A stretch of DNA of 53,308 bases from Dehalococcoidia bacterium (GCA_009692925.1 SHYG01000004.1:1-53308), one strand, 5' to 3'. Positions 41,754 to 50,642 are shown, numbered from the stretch's first letter. Numbers and translations are program-made. Notes: generated by a model not told the origin, from the letters alone.

Positions 41754-42614
41754 CTACAACCCCAACAATCTAGCCGGGTTGTCCTTCACCAGCAGGCCCA
41801 TCTCCACCTCCGGCATTCCGGCCAGCAACAGCGTGGCAATGCCCATGCGCATGCCCTCCGCCGGCATGGGGTGGTGGTCCTGGCCAAAGTCGGTGCTCAG
41901 GATGCACCGCTCCGGCCCGATGAAGTTGATCGCATCCACCAGCTCTTGGGGCTTGAGCCGGTGCGTTAGGGGCATCATTACCTGGATGCAGTGTTCCACG
42001 TAGGCGCCGAGGTCCGCAAGGGTCTTCATATCCTCCAGGGTCAGGCCGGTCCAGAAAGCGGAGGTGGTGCCGTGGGTGACCACCACGCGGCCTATGCCCT
42101 GGTTCCGGGCCTCCCGCACCAGGGCCAGACTCTCCTGGGGAGAGATGTGGCCAGTGGCCAGCACCATGTCGTGGGTCTTAATCACCGCCAGGATGGCATA
42201 TACTGCGGGCACCAGGCGGCCCTGGGCGTCCAGCAGGGAGATGCCGTCGTTAAAGCCCTTACGCTGCCGGTCGGCCTTGGCGGAGAAGGTTGGCATCCAG
42301 ACCACCCGCCCGCCCATCCTGGCGGTGCACTCCACCGCGTCGGGGTTTAGCCCGCCCACCTCCACGTCCAGCGCCACACCACCCACCAGGGCCAAGCCGG
42401 GCACCACCTGGCTTACGGTGCTGGCCACCGGCGTGGTGGGGTATTCGTGGCTCTTGAGCACCAGGCCGCGCATTCCCATGTCCTTGGCTTGCTGCGCCAC
42501 CGCAATGGCGTTGGCCCGCCGCACCACCTTGGGGTCGGGGCCAAAGTGGACGTGGATGTCCACGGACCCTTCCAGGAGCCGGTCGACGTTGCTCACGGTT
42601 GCTGCACACTCCAA
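41754..42614 (-). CDS. DUF6282-type amidohydrolase
   Basis: A 286-residue TIM-barrel metal hydrolase. The N-terminal DIHVHFGPDP is the HxH metal motif; GLVLKSHEYPT, ATGHISPQESL, VVTHGTTSAF and STDFGQDHHP (with a late Asp/His) are the other metal-site strands. It fits the uncharacterised amidohydrolase (DUF6282) group. The substrate is unknown. The gene stands alone between tilS and accDA. Confidence 0.85.
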   Translation of the reverse strand: MECAATVSNVDRLLEGSVDIHVHFGPDPKVVRRANAIAVAQQAKDMGMRGLVLKSHEYPTTPVASTVSQVVPGLALVGGVALDVEVGGLNPDAVECTARMGGRVVWMPTFSAKADRQRKGFNDGISLLDAQGRLVPAVYAILAVIKTHDMVLATGHISPQESLALVREARNQGIGRVVVTHGTTSAFWTGLTLEDMKTLADLGAYVEHCIQVMMPLTHRLKPQELVDAINFIGPERCILSTDFGQDHHPMPAEGMRMGIATLLLAGMPEVEMGLLVKDNPARLLGL

Positions 42615-42853
42615 TTAGCTTCTAGGTCACCCGGCTAACCGCATTGGCGCCATTAGCTGACACGCCAGTAATGGTTGGGTAACGGGCGAAAGGATATGCT
42701 AGGCCCTGAAGGGTGTCAAGGATGAGCGTGTTTGGCGCGGCCCTGCCGGACCTCGATGCCGCGCTCTAGCTGCGGTGCAGCGCCCTCCGGGGCAATCTGG
42801 CTTTGCAACATCACACCGGCGATGTATCATTGTTAGGCTAGTTCCGTTTCCAT
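42615..42853. promoter_or_regulatory. Intergenic region with accDA promoter
   Basis: About 240 bases. Near its right end TTGCAA, a 16-base spacer and TATCAT (around 42803-42830) make a plausible rightward promoter just before accDA. The rest has no clear structure. Confidence 0.45.
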
Positions 42854-44779
42854 ATGAAAAGCCCGAAAAGCCGTCCTAAGTCATCGGTCGCGGGCACATC
42901 GCCCGGTGCCGGCCGAGGAGCCGCCTTGAGAAACCTGGCCAGCTTCCTGGTACACCTCTTTGGACAGAATGGTGCGCTGGATCGCGTCTACCTGTCGGTC
43001 CTCCACGACCGGTGCTTGCTATGCGAAGAGCCGATTAACGAATCCCACGCTTACCTGACCTATCGGGTTTGCCCCTTCTGCCGGTTTCACTACACTCTAT
43101 CTGCCCGCGAGCGCATTGAGTTACTGGTGGACAAGGGCAGCTTCAAAGAGTCGTACAAGTACCTCAAGTCGGTGTCGCCCTTGACTTTCTCCCGCAGCGG
43201 TCCGTACCGCAAGATGCTCTCCGACGACCAGGTCCGCACCGGACTCACCGAAGCCGTGGTTACCGGCCGCGGTCGCATCGGCGAGGTTGAGTCCATGCTG
43301 GTGGTGCTGGACTTTGGGTTCATGGGCGGCAGCATGGGCAGCGTGGTGGGGGAGAAGGTGGCCCTGGCGCTAGAGGCTGCGGCGGAGGCGGTGCTTCCCC
43401 TGGTGGCAGTGGTCACCGGCGGCGGCGTGCGCATCCAGGAGGGCATCCTCTCACTGATGCAGATGGCCAAGACGGTGGCGGCGGCCAACCGCCTGCGGGA
43501 AAAGGAGACGCCTTTCCTGGTGGTGCTGGCCAACCCATCCACCGGCCAGGCCTATGCCAGCTTCGCCAACCTGGCGGACGTAATCATCGCCGAGCCGGGG
43601 TCCCTGATTGGCCTGTCACCCCTGCGCACGCTGCGGGAGGTCTCCAAGAAACCCTTGCCGCTGGATGCCCACACCGCCGAGGCGCACCTCAGACACGGCT
43701 TACTGGACAGCGTGGTGGACCGGGAGGCCCTGCAGCCCCGGCTGGCCATGCTGCTGAAGATACTTACCGGGCACAAGCAGGGTAAAGGCGCCCAAAAGGA
43801 CCTGCCCAGGGATGACGCGGAGATGCCCGTCGCCGCCGGGGTTTGGCAGGCGGTCTCCCTGGCTCGCCATAGTGAGCGGCCCACGGCCATGGCCTACATG
43901 CGGGCAATGCTTGACCCGTTCATTGAGCTGCACGGCGACCGTCTGAACAGCGACGACCGGTCCGTGGTGGGCGGAGTGGGACTCCTGGCTGGTGAGCCGG
44001 TGGCAGTGATCGGCCAGCAACGCCGCCCGCTGATGGAGGGGGAGCGGTACCACGTTTACCCCGATGGCCTCCGCAAGGCCCAGAGGATAATCGGCCTGGC
44101 CGCCCGGTTCAAGCTGCCCCTGGTGACCTTGATCGACACTCAGGGCGCTGACCCCGGCCTGGAAGCGGAGGAGCACGGCATCGGCAACGCTATCGCCACC
44201 ACGCTATCCATTATGGTGCAGGCGCCCACGCCCATCGTATCCGTCATCATCGGCGAAGGGGGCAGCGAGGGCGCATTGGCCCTGGGCCTAGCCGACCGGG
44301 GCGTGATGCAGCAGAACGCCATCTACTCCCCCATCACCCTGAATCGCACGCTGGGCGGCCCTTACCCAGACCACCAGCTGGATCGGGAGGCGGCCGAGGC
44401 TCTGATGCTGACGGCCCAGGACTGCGTGGATTTGGGTATTGTGGACGAGATTGTGCGGGAGCCCGAGGGCGGGGCGCACACCGACCCCAAGGCGGCAGCG
44501 GCGGCCCTGCAGGTCTGCCTCCGCAAGCAGCTGGCGGAGCTGACCAAGATGTCGCAGGGGCGGATGCTGAAGCGCCGCTACCAGCGATTCCGCCAGATTG
44601 GTGAGCAGAGCGCCTACTCGCAGGAAGCCATCAACCGCGAGGTGGAGCTGCTGATGCGGATCTCCACCACCGCCTTGCGGCGCAACAGAGTGGTCCGCGC
44701 CCAAAGAAAAAGGGCCTCGGACATTGAGGCCCCGGAAGTTATCGAGACACCAGGGGTTGAACACTTCCCGATGGAGTAG
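42854..44779 (+). CDS. accDA: Fused acetyl-CoA carboxylase carboxyltransferase (AccD-AccA)
   Basis: A 641-residue fusion of both carboxyltransferase subunits of acetyl-CoA carboxylase, which moves CO2 from carboxybiotin to acetyl-CoA. The N-terminal AccD half has the zinc ribbon CLLCEE...CPFC (CxxC-x15-CxxC; about residues 54-78) and GGGVRIQEGILSLMQMAKT; the C-terminal AccA half has FIELHGDRLNSDDRSVVGGV, DTQGADPGLEAEEHG and GEGGSEGALALGLAD. In most bacteria these are separate proteins. Without biotin carboxylase genes nearby, AccB/AccC must be elsewhere. Confidence 0.93.
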   Translation: MKSPKSRPKSSVAGTSPGAGRGAALRNLASFLVHLFGQNGALDRVYLSVLHDRCLLCEEPINESHAYLTYRVCPFCRFHYTLSARERIELLVDKGSFKESYKYLKSVSPLTFSRSGPYRKMLSDDQVRTGLTEAVVTGRGRIGEVESMLVVLDFGFMGGSMGSVVGEKVALALEAAAEAVLPLVAVVTGGGVRIQEGILSLMQMAKTVAAANRLREKETPFLVVLANPSTGQAYASFANLADVIIAEPGSLIGLSPLRTLREVSKKPLPLDAHTAEAHLRHGLLDSVVDREALQPRLAMLLKILTGHKQGKGAQKDLPRDDAEMPVAAGVWQAVSLARHSERPTAMAYMRAMLDPFIELHGDRLNSDDRSVVGGVGLLAGEPVAVIGQQRRPLMEGERYHVYPDGLRKAQRIIGLAARFKLPLVTLIDTQGADPGLEAEEHGIGNAIATTLSIMVQAPTPIVSVIIGEGGSEGALALGLADRGVMQQNAIYSPITLNRTLGGPYPDHQLDREAAEALMLTAQDCVDLGIVDEIVREPEGGAHTDPKAAAAALQVCLRKQLAELTKMSQGRMLKRRYQRFRQIGEQSAYSQEAINREVELLMRISTTALRRNRVVRAQRKRASDIEAPEVIETPGVEHFPME

Positions 44780-44852
44780 GCGAGCGTGGGGGTGAAAAGC
44801 TCCACCATGAAGCCTTCTTAAGATTCTAAGGTCTTGCTCTCGCCAAGTGGAC

Positions 44853-45653
44853 CTACCGCCCCACCGCCTGCAGGCTGCTCTTCACCGCCGCCACCAGCTT
44901 GCGGTATTCTTGCTCCACTGCCGGGTCGGCCAGCACCGTGGGCCGGGAGTTGTCCCGGTAGGTTGACCGCAGGGCCAGGGACCCCAGGAAGGGCGCCTGC
45001 ATCTCTTCGGCCAGCTTCTTGCTGGCTCCTTCGCCAAAGATCTCCCCGGTGTAGTTCTCCACCACGCCCAGCACGTTCAGGTTGAGCTTGCGAATCATGT
45101 TGATGCAGCGTTTGGCGTCCACGTTGGCCAGCAACTGGGGGGTGCTCACCACCACAAAGCCGTCCATGGGCAGGGTCTGCATGATGGTGAGGGGGGCGTC
45201 GGAGGTGCCGGGCGGCAGGTCGACAATCAGGTAGTCCAGTTCGCCCCACTCGGTCATCTGCAGGAACTGGTTGATGGCGTTGTGGATCATGGGGCCGCGC
45301 CAGATGATGGCCTCCTCCTCGTTCTCCTGGAACAAGGCCATGGACACCACGCGCACGCCCCACTTCTCCGCGGGCTGGATGTGGCCCTCCGCCAACTCGG
45401 GTTTTTCCGTGATGCCCAGCACCTTGGTTGCGTTGGGGCAGTCGATGTCCGAATCCAGCAGCCCCACCTTGAAGCCTTCCTTGGCCAGGGCGGCGGCCAA
45501 GTTCACGGCGACGGTGGTCTTGCCCACGCCGCCTTTGGCGCTGTAAACGCCGATCTTGGTCTTGATGCGGGTAAGGCGCTCAGTAATCTGGCGCTTTGCC
45601 TGCCATGACTTCTTAATCTGTTCCAGACGGGCATTTTCTTGGGGAGTAGGCAT
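44853..45653 (-). CDS. Mrp/NBP35-type iron-sulfur cluster carrier ATPase
   Basis: A 266-residue ParA/Mrp-type P-loop NTPase that carries Fe-S clusters to target proteins. Motifs are the deviant Walker A GVYSAKGGVGKTTVAVNLA, LLDSDIDCPNATKVLG, and DYLIVDLPPGTSDAPLTIMQ. No extra N-terminal DUF59 domain is present; instead a separate DUF59 protein is encoded next upstream, a pairing that matches fused Mrp proteins elsewhere. The C-terminal CxxC of many Mrp proteins is not seen, so its cluster site may be atypical. Confidence 0.88.
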   Translation of the reverse strand: MPTPQENARLEQIKKSWQAKRQITERLTRIKTKIGVYSAKGGVGKTTVAVNLAAALAKEGFKVGLLDSDIDCPNATKVLGITEKPELAEGHIQPAEKWGVRVVSMALFQENEEEAIIWRGPMIHNAINQFLQMTEWGELDYLIVDLPPGTSDAPLTIMQTLPMDGFVVVSTPQLLANVDAKRCINMIRKLNLNVLGVVENYTGEIFGEGASKKLAEEMQAPFLGSLALRSTYRDNSRPTVLADPAVEQEYRKLVAAVKSSLQAVGR

Positions 45654-45725
45654 ACCATCCTCATGCGCCTCACGCAGGGCGCTTTGGGGTCATGATGCTG
45701 GAAGAAGTACTGGGAAGCCGGGCGT

Positions 45726-45807
45726 TAACCACAGAGAACACAGAGCGCACTGAGATTTATCGTTTTGTCTCGTAATCTCAGCGGTCTCCGCGCTCTCTGC
45801 GGTGAAT
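45726..45807. repeat. CACAGAG-family palindrome
   Basis: TTAACCACAGAGAACACAGA on the left and CGCTCTCTGCGGTGAA on the right frame an AT-rich centre. It lies between the SufT-like gene and mrp on the same strand. Confidence 0.75.
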
Positions 45808-45820
45808 CGTTGCCCAGGGG

Positions 45821-46129
45821 CTAGATGCCCAATTGGGAGCGGGCATCGGGGCTAATTAGGTCTGGGGTCCAGGGCGGGTCAAACACCATCTCAATGTTCA
45901 CCTCTTCCACGCCCTCCAGGTCCTGGATCGCCCACTCGGCCTGCTGGGCAATCTGCGGGCCCATGCCGCAGCCTGGGAAGGTCAGGGTCATCTGCACGTA
46001 TACGTCGCCGTCGGTGACGCGGACGTCATAGACCAGCCCCAGATCCACCACGTTAATGGGTATTTCCGGGTCATAGACGCCCTTCAGGGCCGTCAGAACA
46101 TCTTCGCGGGTGAGCACTGCGTCAGCCAT
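45821..46129 (-). CDS. DUF59/MIP18-type Fe-S assembly factor (SufT/PaaD-like)
   Basis: A 102-residue protein of the MIP18 family: LTREDVLTALKGVYDPEIPI, NVVDLGLVYDVRV, VQMTLTFPGCGMGPQIAQQ with the conserved Cys, and EEVNIEMVFDPPWTPDLIS. Members help mature iron-sulfur proteins. It is the first gene of a leftward pair with the mrp-type ATPase, consistent with shared work. A promoter and palindromic operator lie directly upstream. Confidence 0.92.
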   Translation of the reverse strand: MADAVLTREDVLTALKGVYDPEIPINVVDLGLVYDVRVTDGDVYVQMTLTFPGCGMGPQIAQQAEWAIQDLEGVEEVNIEMVFDPPWTPDLISPDARSQLGI

Positions 46130-46178
46130 ATCTGCCTCCCACGTAGCTTACGTGTCGCCGTATTGCTTGGATAACTCA

Positions 46179-46212
46179 ATTATAGCGATTGTTGACTGAA
46201 TTGGTCAACAAT
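46179..46212 (-). promoter_or_regulatory. Promoter and palindromic operator upstream of sufT-like gene
   Basis: ATTGTTGAC-N7-GTCAACAAT (46188-46212) overlaps a minus-strand promoter with TTGACC -35 (46208-46203), an 18-base spacer and perfect TATAAT -10 (46184-46179). A repressor bound there would block the -35. The controller is unknown; an iron-sulfur or redox regulator would fit the gene, but that is inference. Confidence 0.65.
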
Positions 46213-46245
46213 TGTTTCCCCTACGCCGTCGCCGGGCAGCAAACA

Positions 46246-46271
46246 GGGGCAGGTGTGCGCCTGCCCCTGCA
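46246..46271 (-). terminator. Hairpin after the quinone reductase gene
   Basis: CAGGGGCAGG and CCTGCCCCTG form a perfect stem with a short loop; on the minus strand TTTGC follows. It lies between the oxidoreductase stop (46295) and the next leftward promoter, where a terminator is expected. Confidence 0.6.
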
Positions 46272-46294
46272 TCAACCAGGGTTATGGGGAGAGG

Positions 46295-47263
46295 TTAGCC
46301 CGGCACCAGGATGACCTTGCCGGTGGTGGCGCGGGACTCCAACTGCCGGTGGGCCTCCGCGGCCTTGGACAGCGGGAAAACATGCTCCACCCGCAGCTTG
46401 AGGGCGCCGGACTGAATCCATTTCAGCACGTCGCCGGCCCGCTGCTCCAGCTCCTGGCGGGTGGCGGTGTAGTCGCCCAGGCCGGGTCGCGTCAGGAACA
46501 GGGAGCCGTTGCCCAGCAGCCGCGCGTCCACCGGCGGCACCGGGCCGCTGGCCTGGCCGTAGAGCACCATGTAGCCGCGGCGGGCCAAGCAGCTGACGCT
46601 CTTGTCGAAGGTGGTCTTGCCCACGGCGTCGTAGACCACCTGGACGCCCGCGCCCTTGGTGGCGGTCTTGATCTCCTGGGCAAAGTCCTTCTGGTCGTAG
46701 AGGATCACCTGGTCGGCGCCGGCTTCCCGGGCCAGCTTGGCCTTGGCTTCCGTGGATACGGTGGAGTAGACGTAGCCGCCCAGCTGCTTGACCATCTGGA
46801 TCAGTAGCAGGCCCACTCCGCCGGCGCCGGCGTGGACCAGCACCTTGTCGCCCCGCTGCACCTTGTAGGTGGAGTGGCACAGATAGTGGGCGGTCATGCC
46901 CTGGAGCATGGCGGCGGCGCCGGTGCGGGCGTCCATGCCCCTGGGCATGGGGATGAGGCGGGATGCGGGGACCACCGCCTGCTCCGCGTAGGAGCCGCCC
47001 ACGCTGCAGTAGGCCACCAGGTCGCCCCGCTTCACGTCGGTGACGTCGCTGCCCACGGCCACCACCGTCCCGGCGCCCTCCACGCCCAGCACTCTGGGCA
47101 GCGGGCCGGGGTTGACGCCGGCGCGGCTGTAGATGTCGGTGAAGTTGACGCCCGACGCCTGAATCTGCACCAGCGCTTCGCCCTTGCCGGGGGTGGGGCT
47201 GGGCACGTCCTTGTACTGCATGACCTCCGGGCCGCCGAACTGGGTAATCTGCACTGCCTTCAT
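46295..47263 (-). CDS. NADPH:quinone oxidoreductase (zinc-less MDR family)
   Basis: A 322-residue medium-chain reductase of the quinone-oxidoreductase branch. It has VQITQFGGPEVMQYKDVPSP, the GVNFTDIYSRAG segment, VLGVEGAGTVVAVGSDV, the NADP fold VLVHAGAGGVGLLLIQMVKQ and a C-terminal LLGNGSLFLTRPGLGDY. The zinc cysteines of alcohol dehydrogenases are absent. It reduces quinones or enones with NADPH. Standard length; no operon partner. Confidence 0.9.
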   Translation of the reverse strand: MKAVQITQFGGPEVMQYKDVPSPTPGKGEALVQIQASGVNFTDIYSRAGVNPGPLPRVLGVEGAGTVVAVGSDVTDVKRGDLVAYCSVGGSYAEQAVVPASRLIPMPRGMDARTGAAAMLQGMTAHYLCHSTYKVQRGDKVLVHAGAGGVGLLLIQMVKQLGGYVYSTVSTEAKAKLAREAGADQVILYDQKDFAQEIKTATKGAGVQVVYDAVGKTTFDKSVSCLARRGYMVLYGQASGPVPPVDARLLGNGSLFLTRPGLGDYTATRQELEQRAGDVLKWIQSGALKLRVEHVFPLSKAAEAHRQLESRATTGKVILVPG

Positions 47264-47433
47264 GGTGTTTCCTCCTGGGGAGATGCTGGGTCTGGTGGGT
47301 AGTATACACCTGCGAAGGGGGTGGGAGTGACAATGATTTCGATACGCCCCGATGCGTCGGGGCTACTCAATCAACCAACGTCGGCCAACGCCGGCTCAAA
47401 CTTTGTGGCAGTGATCGAAAGGCTCCCGTCCTC

Positions 47434-48213
47434 CTACCGCGCCTGGTACACCGGGGGGCGCTTCTCCACAAAGGAGCGGCTGGCCTCCTTGAAGTCCTCA
47501 GTGTGGTGCAGCTTCAGGGTCAACAGGTATGCGTCGGCGTCGGCGGAGGGCTGCACCCACAGCTTGCGGCTGAGGCGCACCCCGGCGCGCACCGACAGCG
47601 GTGGGGCCTTCAGCACCTTCTGGGCCAGCTCCTGGGCGGCCTGCAGGTGCTGGCCGGGGGGCGCCAGGCGGTTGATGAACCCCAGGCGGTACAGCTCGGC
47701 GGCGGGCATGGGCTCCCCGGTAATGAGCATCTCTGTGGCGATCTTTGACGGCATGTAGGCGTTGACCTTGGCCCACACCCGGCCGCCGCCCACGCCCCGC
47801 TTGGTCTCGGTGATGCCGAACTGGGCGTCCTCCGAGGCCACCACCAGATCGCACTCGGCGGCGATGGCCATGCCCGCCCCCAGGGCGTAGCCGTGCACCG
47901 CGGCGATGACCGGCTTCCAGTTGATGGAGCGCCCCAGGTAACTCTCCGGGTTGTTGCCCCGGTCCCGGCGGGCGCTCTCTTGGGGGGTCATGTTGACAAA
48001 CCGCGCCTTCACGTCGGCCCCGGCGCAGAAGCTGCGGCCCGCGCCGTGGAGGATGGCCACCCAGGCCTCCTCGTCAATGTCGAACTCCAGCAGGGCGTTG
48101 TGCAGGTCGTCCTCAAACTGGTTGTTCACCGCGTTGAGGGCCTGGGGCCGGTTGAGCTTGATGTAGCCGATGCGGCCCTCCCGCTGGTAGATCATAGTCT
48201 CGTATTCTTTCAT
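47434..48213 (-). CDS. Enoyl-CoA hydratase/isomerase family protein
   Basis: A 259-residue crotonase-fold protein: IGYIKLNRPQALNAVNNQFE, AILHGAGRSFCAGADVK (oxyanion hole), AVHGYALGAGMAIAAECDLV, and FGITETKRGVGGG, where the catalytic Glu is conserved. It probably hydrates or isomerises acyl-CoA in beta-oxidation or a related pathway. An acyl-CoA dehydrogenase lies nearby on the same strand, separated by a divergent regulator. The start has GGAGG upstream. Confidence 0.92.
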   Translation of the reverse strand: MKEYETMIYQREGRIGYIKLNRPQALNAVNNQFEDDLHNALLEFDIDEEAWVAILHGAGRSFCAGADVKARFVNMTPQESARRDRGNNPESYLGRSINWKPVIAAVHGYALGAGMAIAAECDLVVASEDAQFGITETKRGVGGGRVWAKVNAYMPSKIATEMLITGEPMPAAELYRLGFINRLAPPGQHLQAAQELAQKVLKAPPLSVRAGVRLSRKLWVQPSADADAYLLTLKLHHTEDFKEASRSFVEKRPPVYQAR

Positions 48214-48340
48214 GGCTGGCGCCTCCTAGACGGCTGACTTGGCCGAGGTCAGTAGTAGATGTAAAGCTGGCTGGGAATATACCAGCGGGGCCGGGAAGCG
48301 TCAAACTTCATGACACGGCGAAAATTGCCAGGGAAACCGA

Positions 48341-48370
48341 TTGACACTCTCAGAACACCAGTTCTATAAT
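48341..48370 (+). promoter_or_regulatory. Consensus sigma70 promoter with palindrome in the spacer
   Basis: Perfect TTGACA (48341-48346) and perfect TATAAT (48365-48370) with an 18-base spacer. Inside lies AGAAC-ACCA-GTTCT (about 48352-48366), a candidate operator. It drives the HTH gene at 48410 and shows why that gene cannot begin at 48341. Confidence 0.8.
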
Positions 48371-48409
48371 GAGCGTAAGTTAATAGAACAGATGTTTGGG
48401 AGTATCGCC

Positions 48410-48754
48410 ATGCTTACGTCGTTTTCGCCCAGCGGCATTCTTCGGAAGGACCGCGCCACCGCTACAACTGCAAGGGACATCCTTCCCGAGCTTTTTGTCT
48501 ACGAGGATACCGGCTGCGAGGTCTCCGCTTCGTGCCTGAACTGCCCGCTGCCCCGGTGCAAGCACGACGACCCCGGCTGGTTCCAGCGGTACCGGCGGCT
48601 CTCCAAGGACATGCAGGTCTTGACGGTAATGGGGCGGGACGGGCTGACGGTGGAGGAGACGGCGGAGCGATTCTCGATAACGGTGCGGACGGTGTTCCGG
48701 GCCCTGCAACGGTGCCGGGAGGCCATTCCGGAGATGGAGGCGCTGGCGGCCTGA
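48410..48754 (+). CDS. HTH regulator with cysteine-rich N-terminal motif
   Basis: A 114-residue protein. After an N-terminal part come the cysteines C-x5-C-x2-C-x4-C in GCEVSASCLNCPLPRCKHDD, a possible metal or Fe-S site, then GWFQRYRRLSKDMQVLTVMG and the helix-turn-helix GLTVEETAERFSITVRTVFR. I recognise the pattern from Chloroflexota-type small regulators but cannot name a family. The start is ATG 48410 (GGGAG 7 bases upstream); the -35/-10 overlap earlier in-frame starts. Likely a sensor-regulator, perhaps autoregulated. Confidence 0.75.
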   Translation: MLTSFSPSGILRKDRATATTARDILPELFVYEDTGCEVSASCLNCPLPRCKHDDPGWFQRYRRLSKDMQVLTVMGRDGLTVEETAERFSITVRTVFRALQRCREAIPEMEALAA

Positions 48755-48769
48755 TGGGCGGCCCGCTAT

Positions 48770-48875
48770 TACCGCAGAGCGCCCTGTCCTGTAGGGGCTA
48801 GGCATGCCTCGCCCCTACAGGACAGGCGAGGGGCGCAAATATCTACCTCAGCGTTCTCCGCGCTCTCCGTGGTAA
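48770..48875. repeat. CACAGAG-type element with nested TGTAGGGGC hairpin
   Basis: Outer arms TACCGCAGAGCGC and GCGCTCTCCGTGGTA are split by a second palindrome, CCTGTAGGGGC...GCCCCTACAGG (48789-48825), related to 19780-19810. One repeat seems to have inserted into another. Confidence 0.65.
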
Positions 48876-48891
48876 AACCAGGGCGGACTGA

Positions 48892-50067
48892 TTAGCCCCG
48901 AGGCAGTCCCAGGCCGCGTCCGGCAATGATGTTGCGCTGGACCTCCGAGGTGCCCGCGGCAATCTGGTGGGAGAAGCTGATCATCCAGTGCTCCTGGACC
49001 CGCCCCTTCAGGGGGGCCCACTTCTCCTCGCGGCCCAGCGCGCCGTAGGGGCCAAGGATCTCCAGGCAGGAGGCGGCCACCCGGTGCAGGGTCTCGCTGC
49101 CAAATACCTTGCTCATCGATGCCTCTTTGGTGGGAACCAGCCCCTGCTCCTGCATGTAGGCCACGTTGTAGGCCATCAGCCGGGCCACCTCGCACTCAAT
49201 GTACCGGTCGGCCAGCAGGTGGCGCACCCAGGGGGTTTCCACCAGGGGCTGGCCGTTGCGCACCGTGTCCCGAGTGTAGGCCAGCATCTCGTCCAGCAGC
49301 CGCCGGCCGATGGCGGAGTAGTCGATTCCGGACCGCTCGAAGTCCAGCAGGGTGACCGCCACGTACCAGCCCCGGTTCTCCTCGCCCACCAGGTTCCGCC
49401 GGGGCACCCGCACGTTGTCGAAGATCACCTGGTTGAACTCGTGACCGTTGGCCATGTTGACGATGGGCCGCACCTGAATGCCGGGGGTCTTCATGTCCGC
49501 CAGGATGAAGCTGATGCCCCGGTGCTTGGGGGCGTCGGTGTCGGTGCGGGCCAGCACAAAGATGGCGTCGGCCCGGTGGCCCAGGGTGGTCCAGATCTTG
49601 GCGCCGTTGATGACATAATCGTCGCCGTCGCGCACCGCCCGGGTGTTCAGGGAGGCCAGGTCGGAGCCGGCCTCCGGCTCGCTGAAACCCTGGCACCACT
49701 GAATCTCCCCCTGGGCAATGGGCGGCAGATAGGTGCGCTTCTGCTCCTCGGAGCCGTAGAGCATCAGCGTAGGCCCCAGCATTCGCACGCCGAAGATGTC
49801 CCGCCCCGGCGCCCGCAGGTAGGCCAGCTCTTCGTTGTAGATGGCCGAGCGCACGGGAGAGGCGTTCTGGCCGCCGTACTCCTTGGGCCAATGCATGGTG
49901 AGCCAGCCCCGCTGGGCCAGCTTGCGGCGCATCTGGCGGGTCAGCTCCCAGTTAACCTCTTCGGGCCAGCGGCCTCCGCCTTCCCAGTCCGGTGGCAGTT
50001 CTTGCAGGACAAACGCCCGCAACTCACGGCGGAAGGCGTCGTCCTCTGGGCTGAACTTGAACTCCAC
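48892..50067 (-). CDS. Acyl-CoA dehydrogenase
   Basis: A 391-residue flavoprotein of the acyl-CoA dehydrogenase family. N-terminal helices, then WCQGFSEPEAGSDLASLNTR (FAD/substrate loop), the beta-domain, and the C-terminal signature region QIAAGTSEVQRNIIAGRGLG. It oxidises acyl-CoA to enoyl-CoA; which chain length or branch is unclear. Glu near VRHLLADRYIECEVARL is a candidate. It may act with the enoyl-CoA hydratase family protein nearby. Confidence 0.92.
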   Translation of the reverse strand: MEFKFSPEDDAFRRELRAFVLQELPPDWEGGGRWPEEVNWELTRQMRRKLAQRGWLTMHWPKEYGGQNASPVRSAIYNEELAYLRAPGRDIFGVRMLGPTLMLYGSEEQKRTYLPPIAQGEIQWCQGFSEPEAGSDLASLNTRAVRDGDDYVINGAKIWTTLGHRADAIFVLARTDTDAPKHRGISFILADMKTPGIQVRPIVNMANGHEFNQVIFDNVRVPRRNLVGEENRGWYVAVTLLDFERSGIDYSAIGRRLLDEMLAYTRDTVRNGQPLVETPWVRHLLADRYIECEVARLMAYNVAYMQEQGLVPTKEASMSKVFGSETLHRVAASCLEILGPYGALGREEKWAPLKGRVQEHWMISFSHQIAAGTSEVQRNIIAGRGLGLPRG

Positions 50068-50187
50068 GGAAGCTGCCTCGATTCCCTGATTCCCTATGGC
50101 CCCTCAGAGGATGACCAAGGGAGGCTGATGTCGATTTACATAATCCCGCGAGAGAAACCGTGGCGGAAGGTGCAGGATAGTCCTGCG

Positions 50188-50424
50188 CTACGGCCCGACG
50201 GAGACGCAGGTGACGGTGCGCACCACGCCCTGCACCGCGTGAACCTTGCCGGTAATCAGGTTGCCCACCACGCTCATGTCGGCGCCGCTGACCACCGCGA
50301 TGATGTCGTAAGGCCCCGTGACCACATCCACCGACTCGATGCCATCCATGCCCTTCAGGGTGTTGGCCACGTCCCGGGTGCGGCCCACGGAGGTCTCGAT
50401 CAGAAGGTACGCTTTAGTTGCCAT
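50188..50424 (-). CDS. Stand-alone Lrp/AsnC ligand-binding (RAM) domain
   Basis: A 78-residue RAM domain without a DNA-binding part. The pattern AYLLIETSVGRTRDVANTLK, VDVVTGPYDIIAVVSGADM and VQGVVRTVTCVSV is typical of stand-alone AsnC-type small-molecule-binding proteins that bind amino acids and may regulate enzymes. The partner is unknown. Confidence 0.85.
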   Translation of the reverse strand: MATKAYLLIETSVGRTRDVANTLKGMDGIESVDVVTGPYDIIAVVSGADMSVVGNLITGKVHAVQGVVRTVTCVSVGP

Positions 50425-50642
50425 TTGCCCTCACTGTTGACAATTTTGCGGCCTGAAACTTACCATCTGCGGCAGATTTCGGCGACTGGAAGGGACTATG
50501 TCGAACCGGCTTGCGCCCGCCAAGTTGGTGCTCATTCTACGGCCCGCCTCCATACGTGTCAATTCGTCCTAGTTGGCCCGCCGTGGCGGTCTGCGCCGTC
50601 TACGCTGAAATGGGTAGTGCATACCTGTGTATAATCAGGGCG

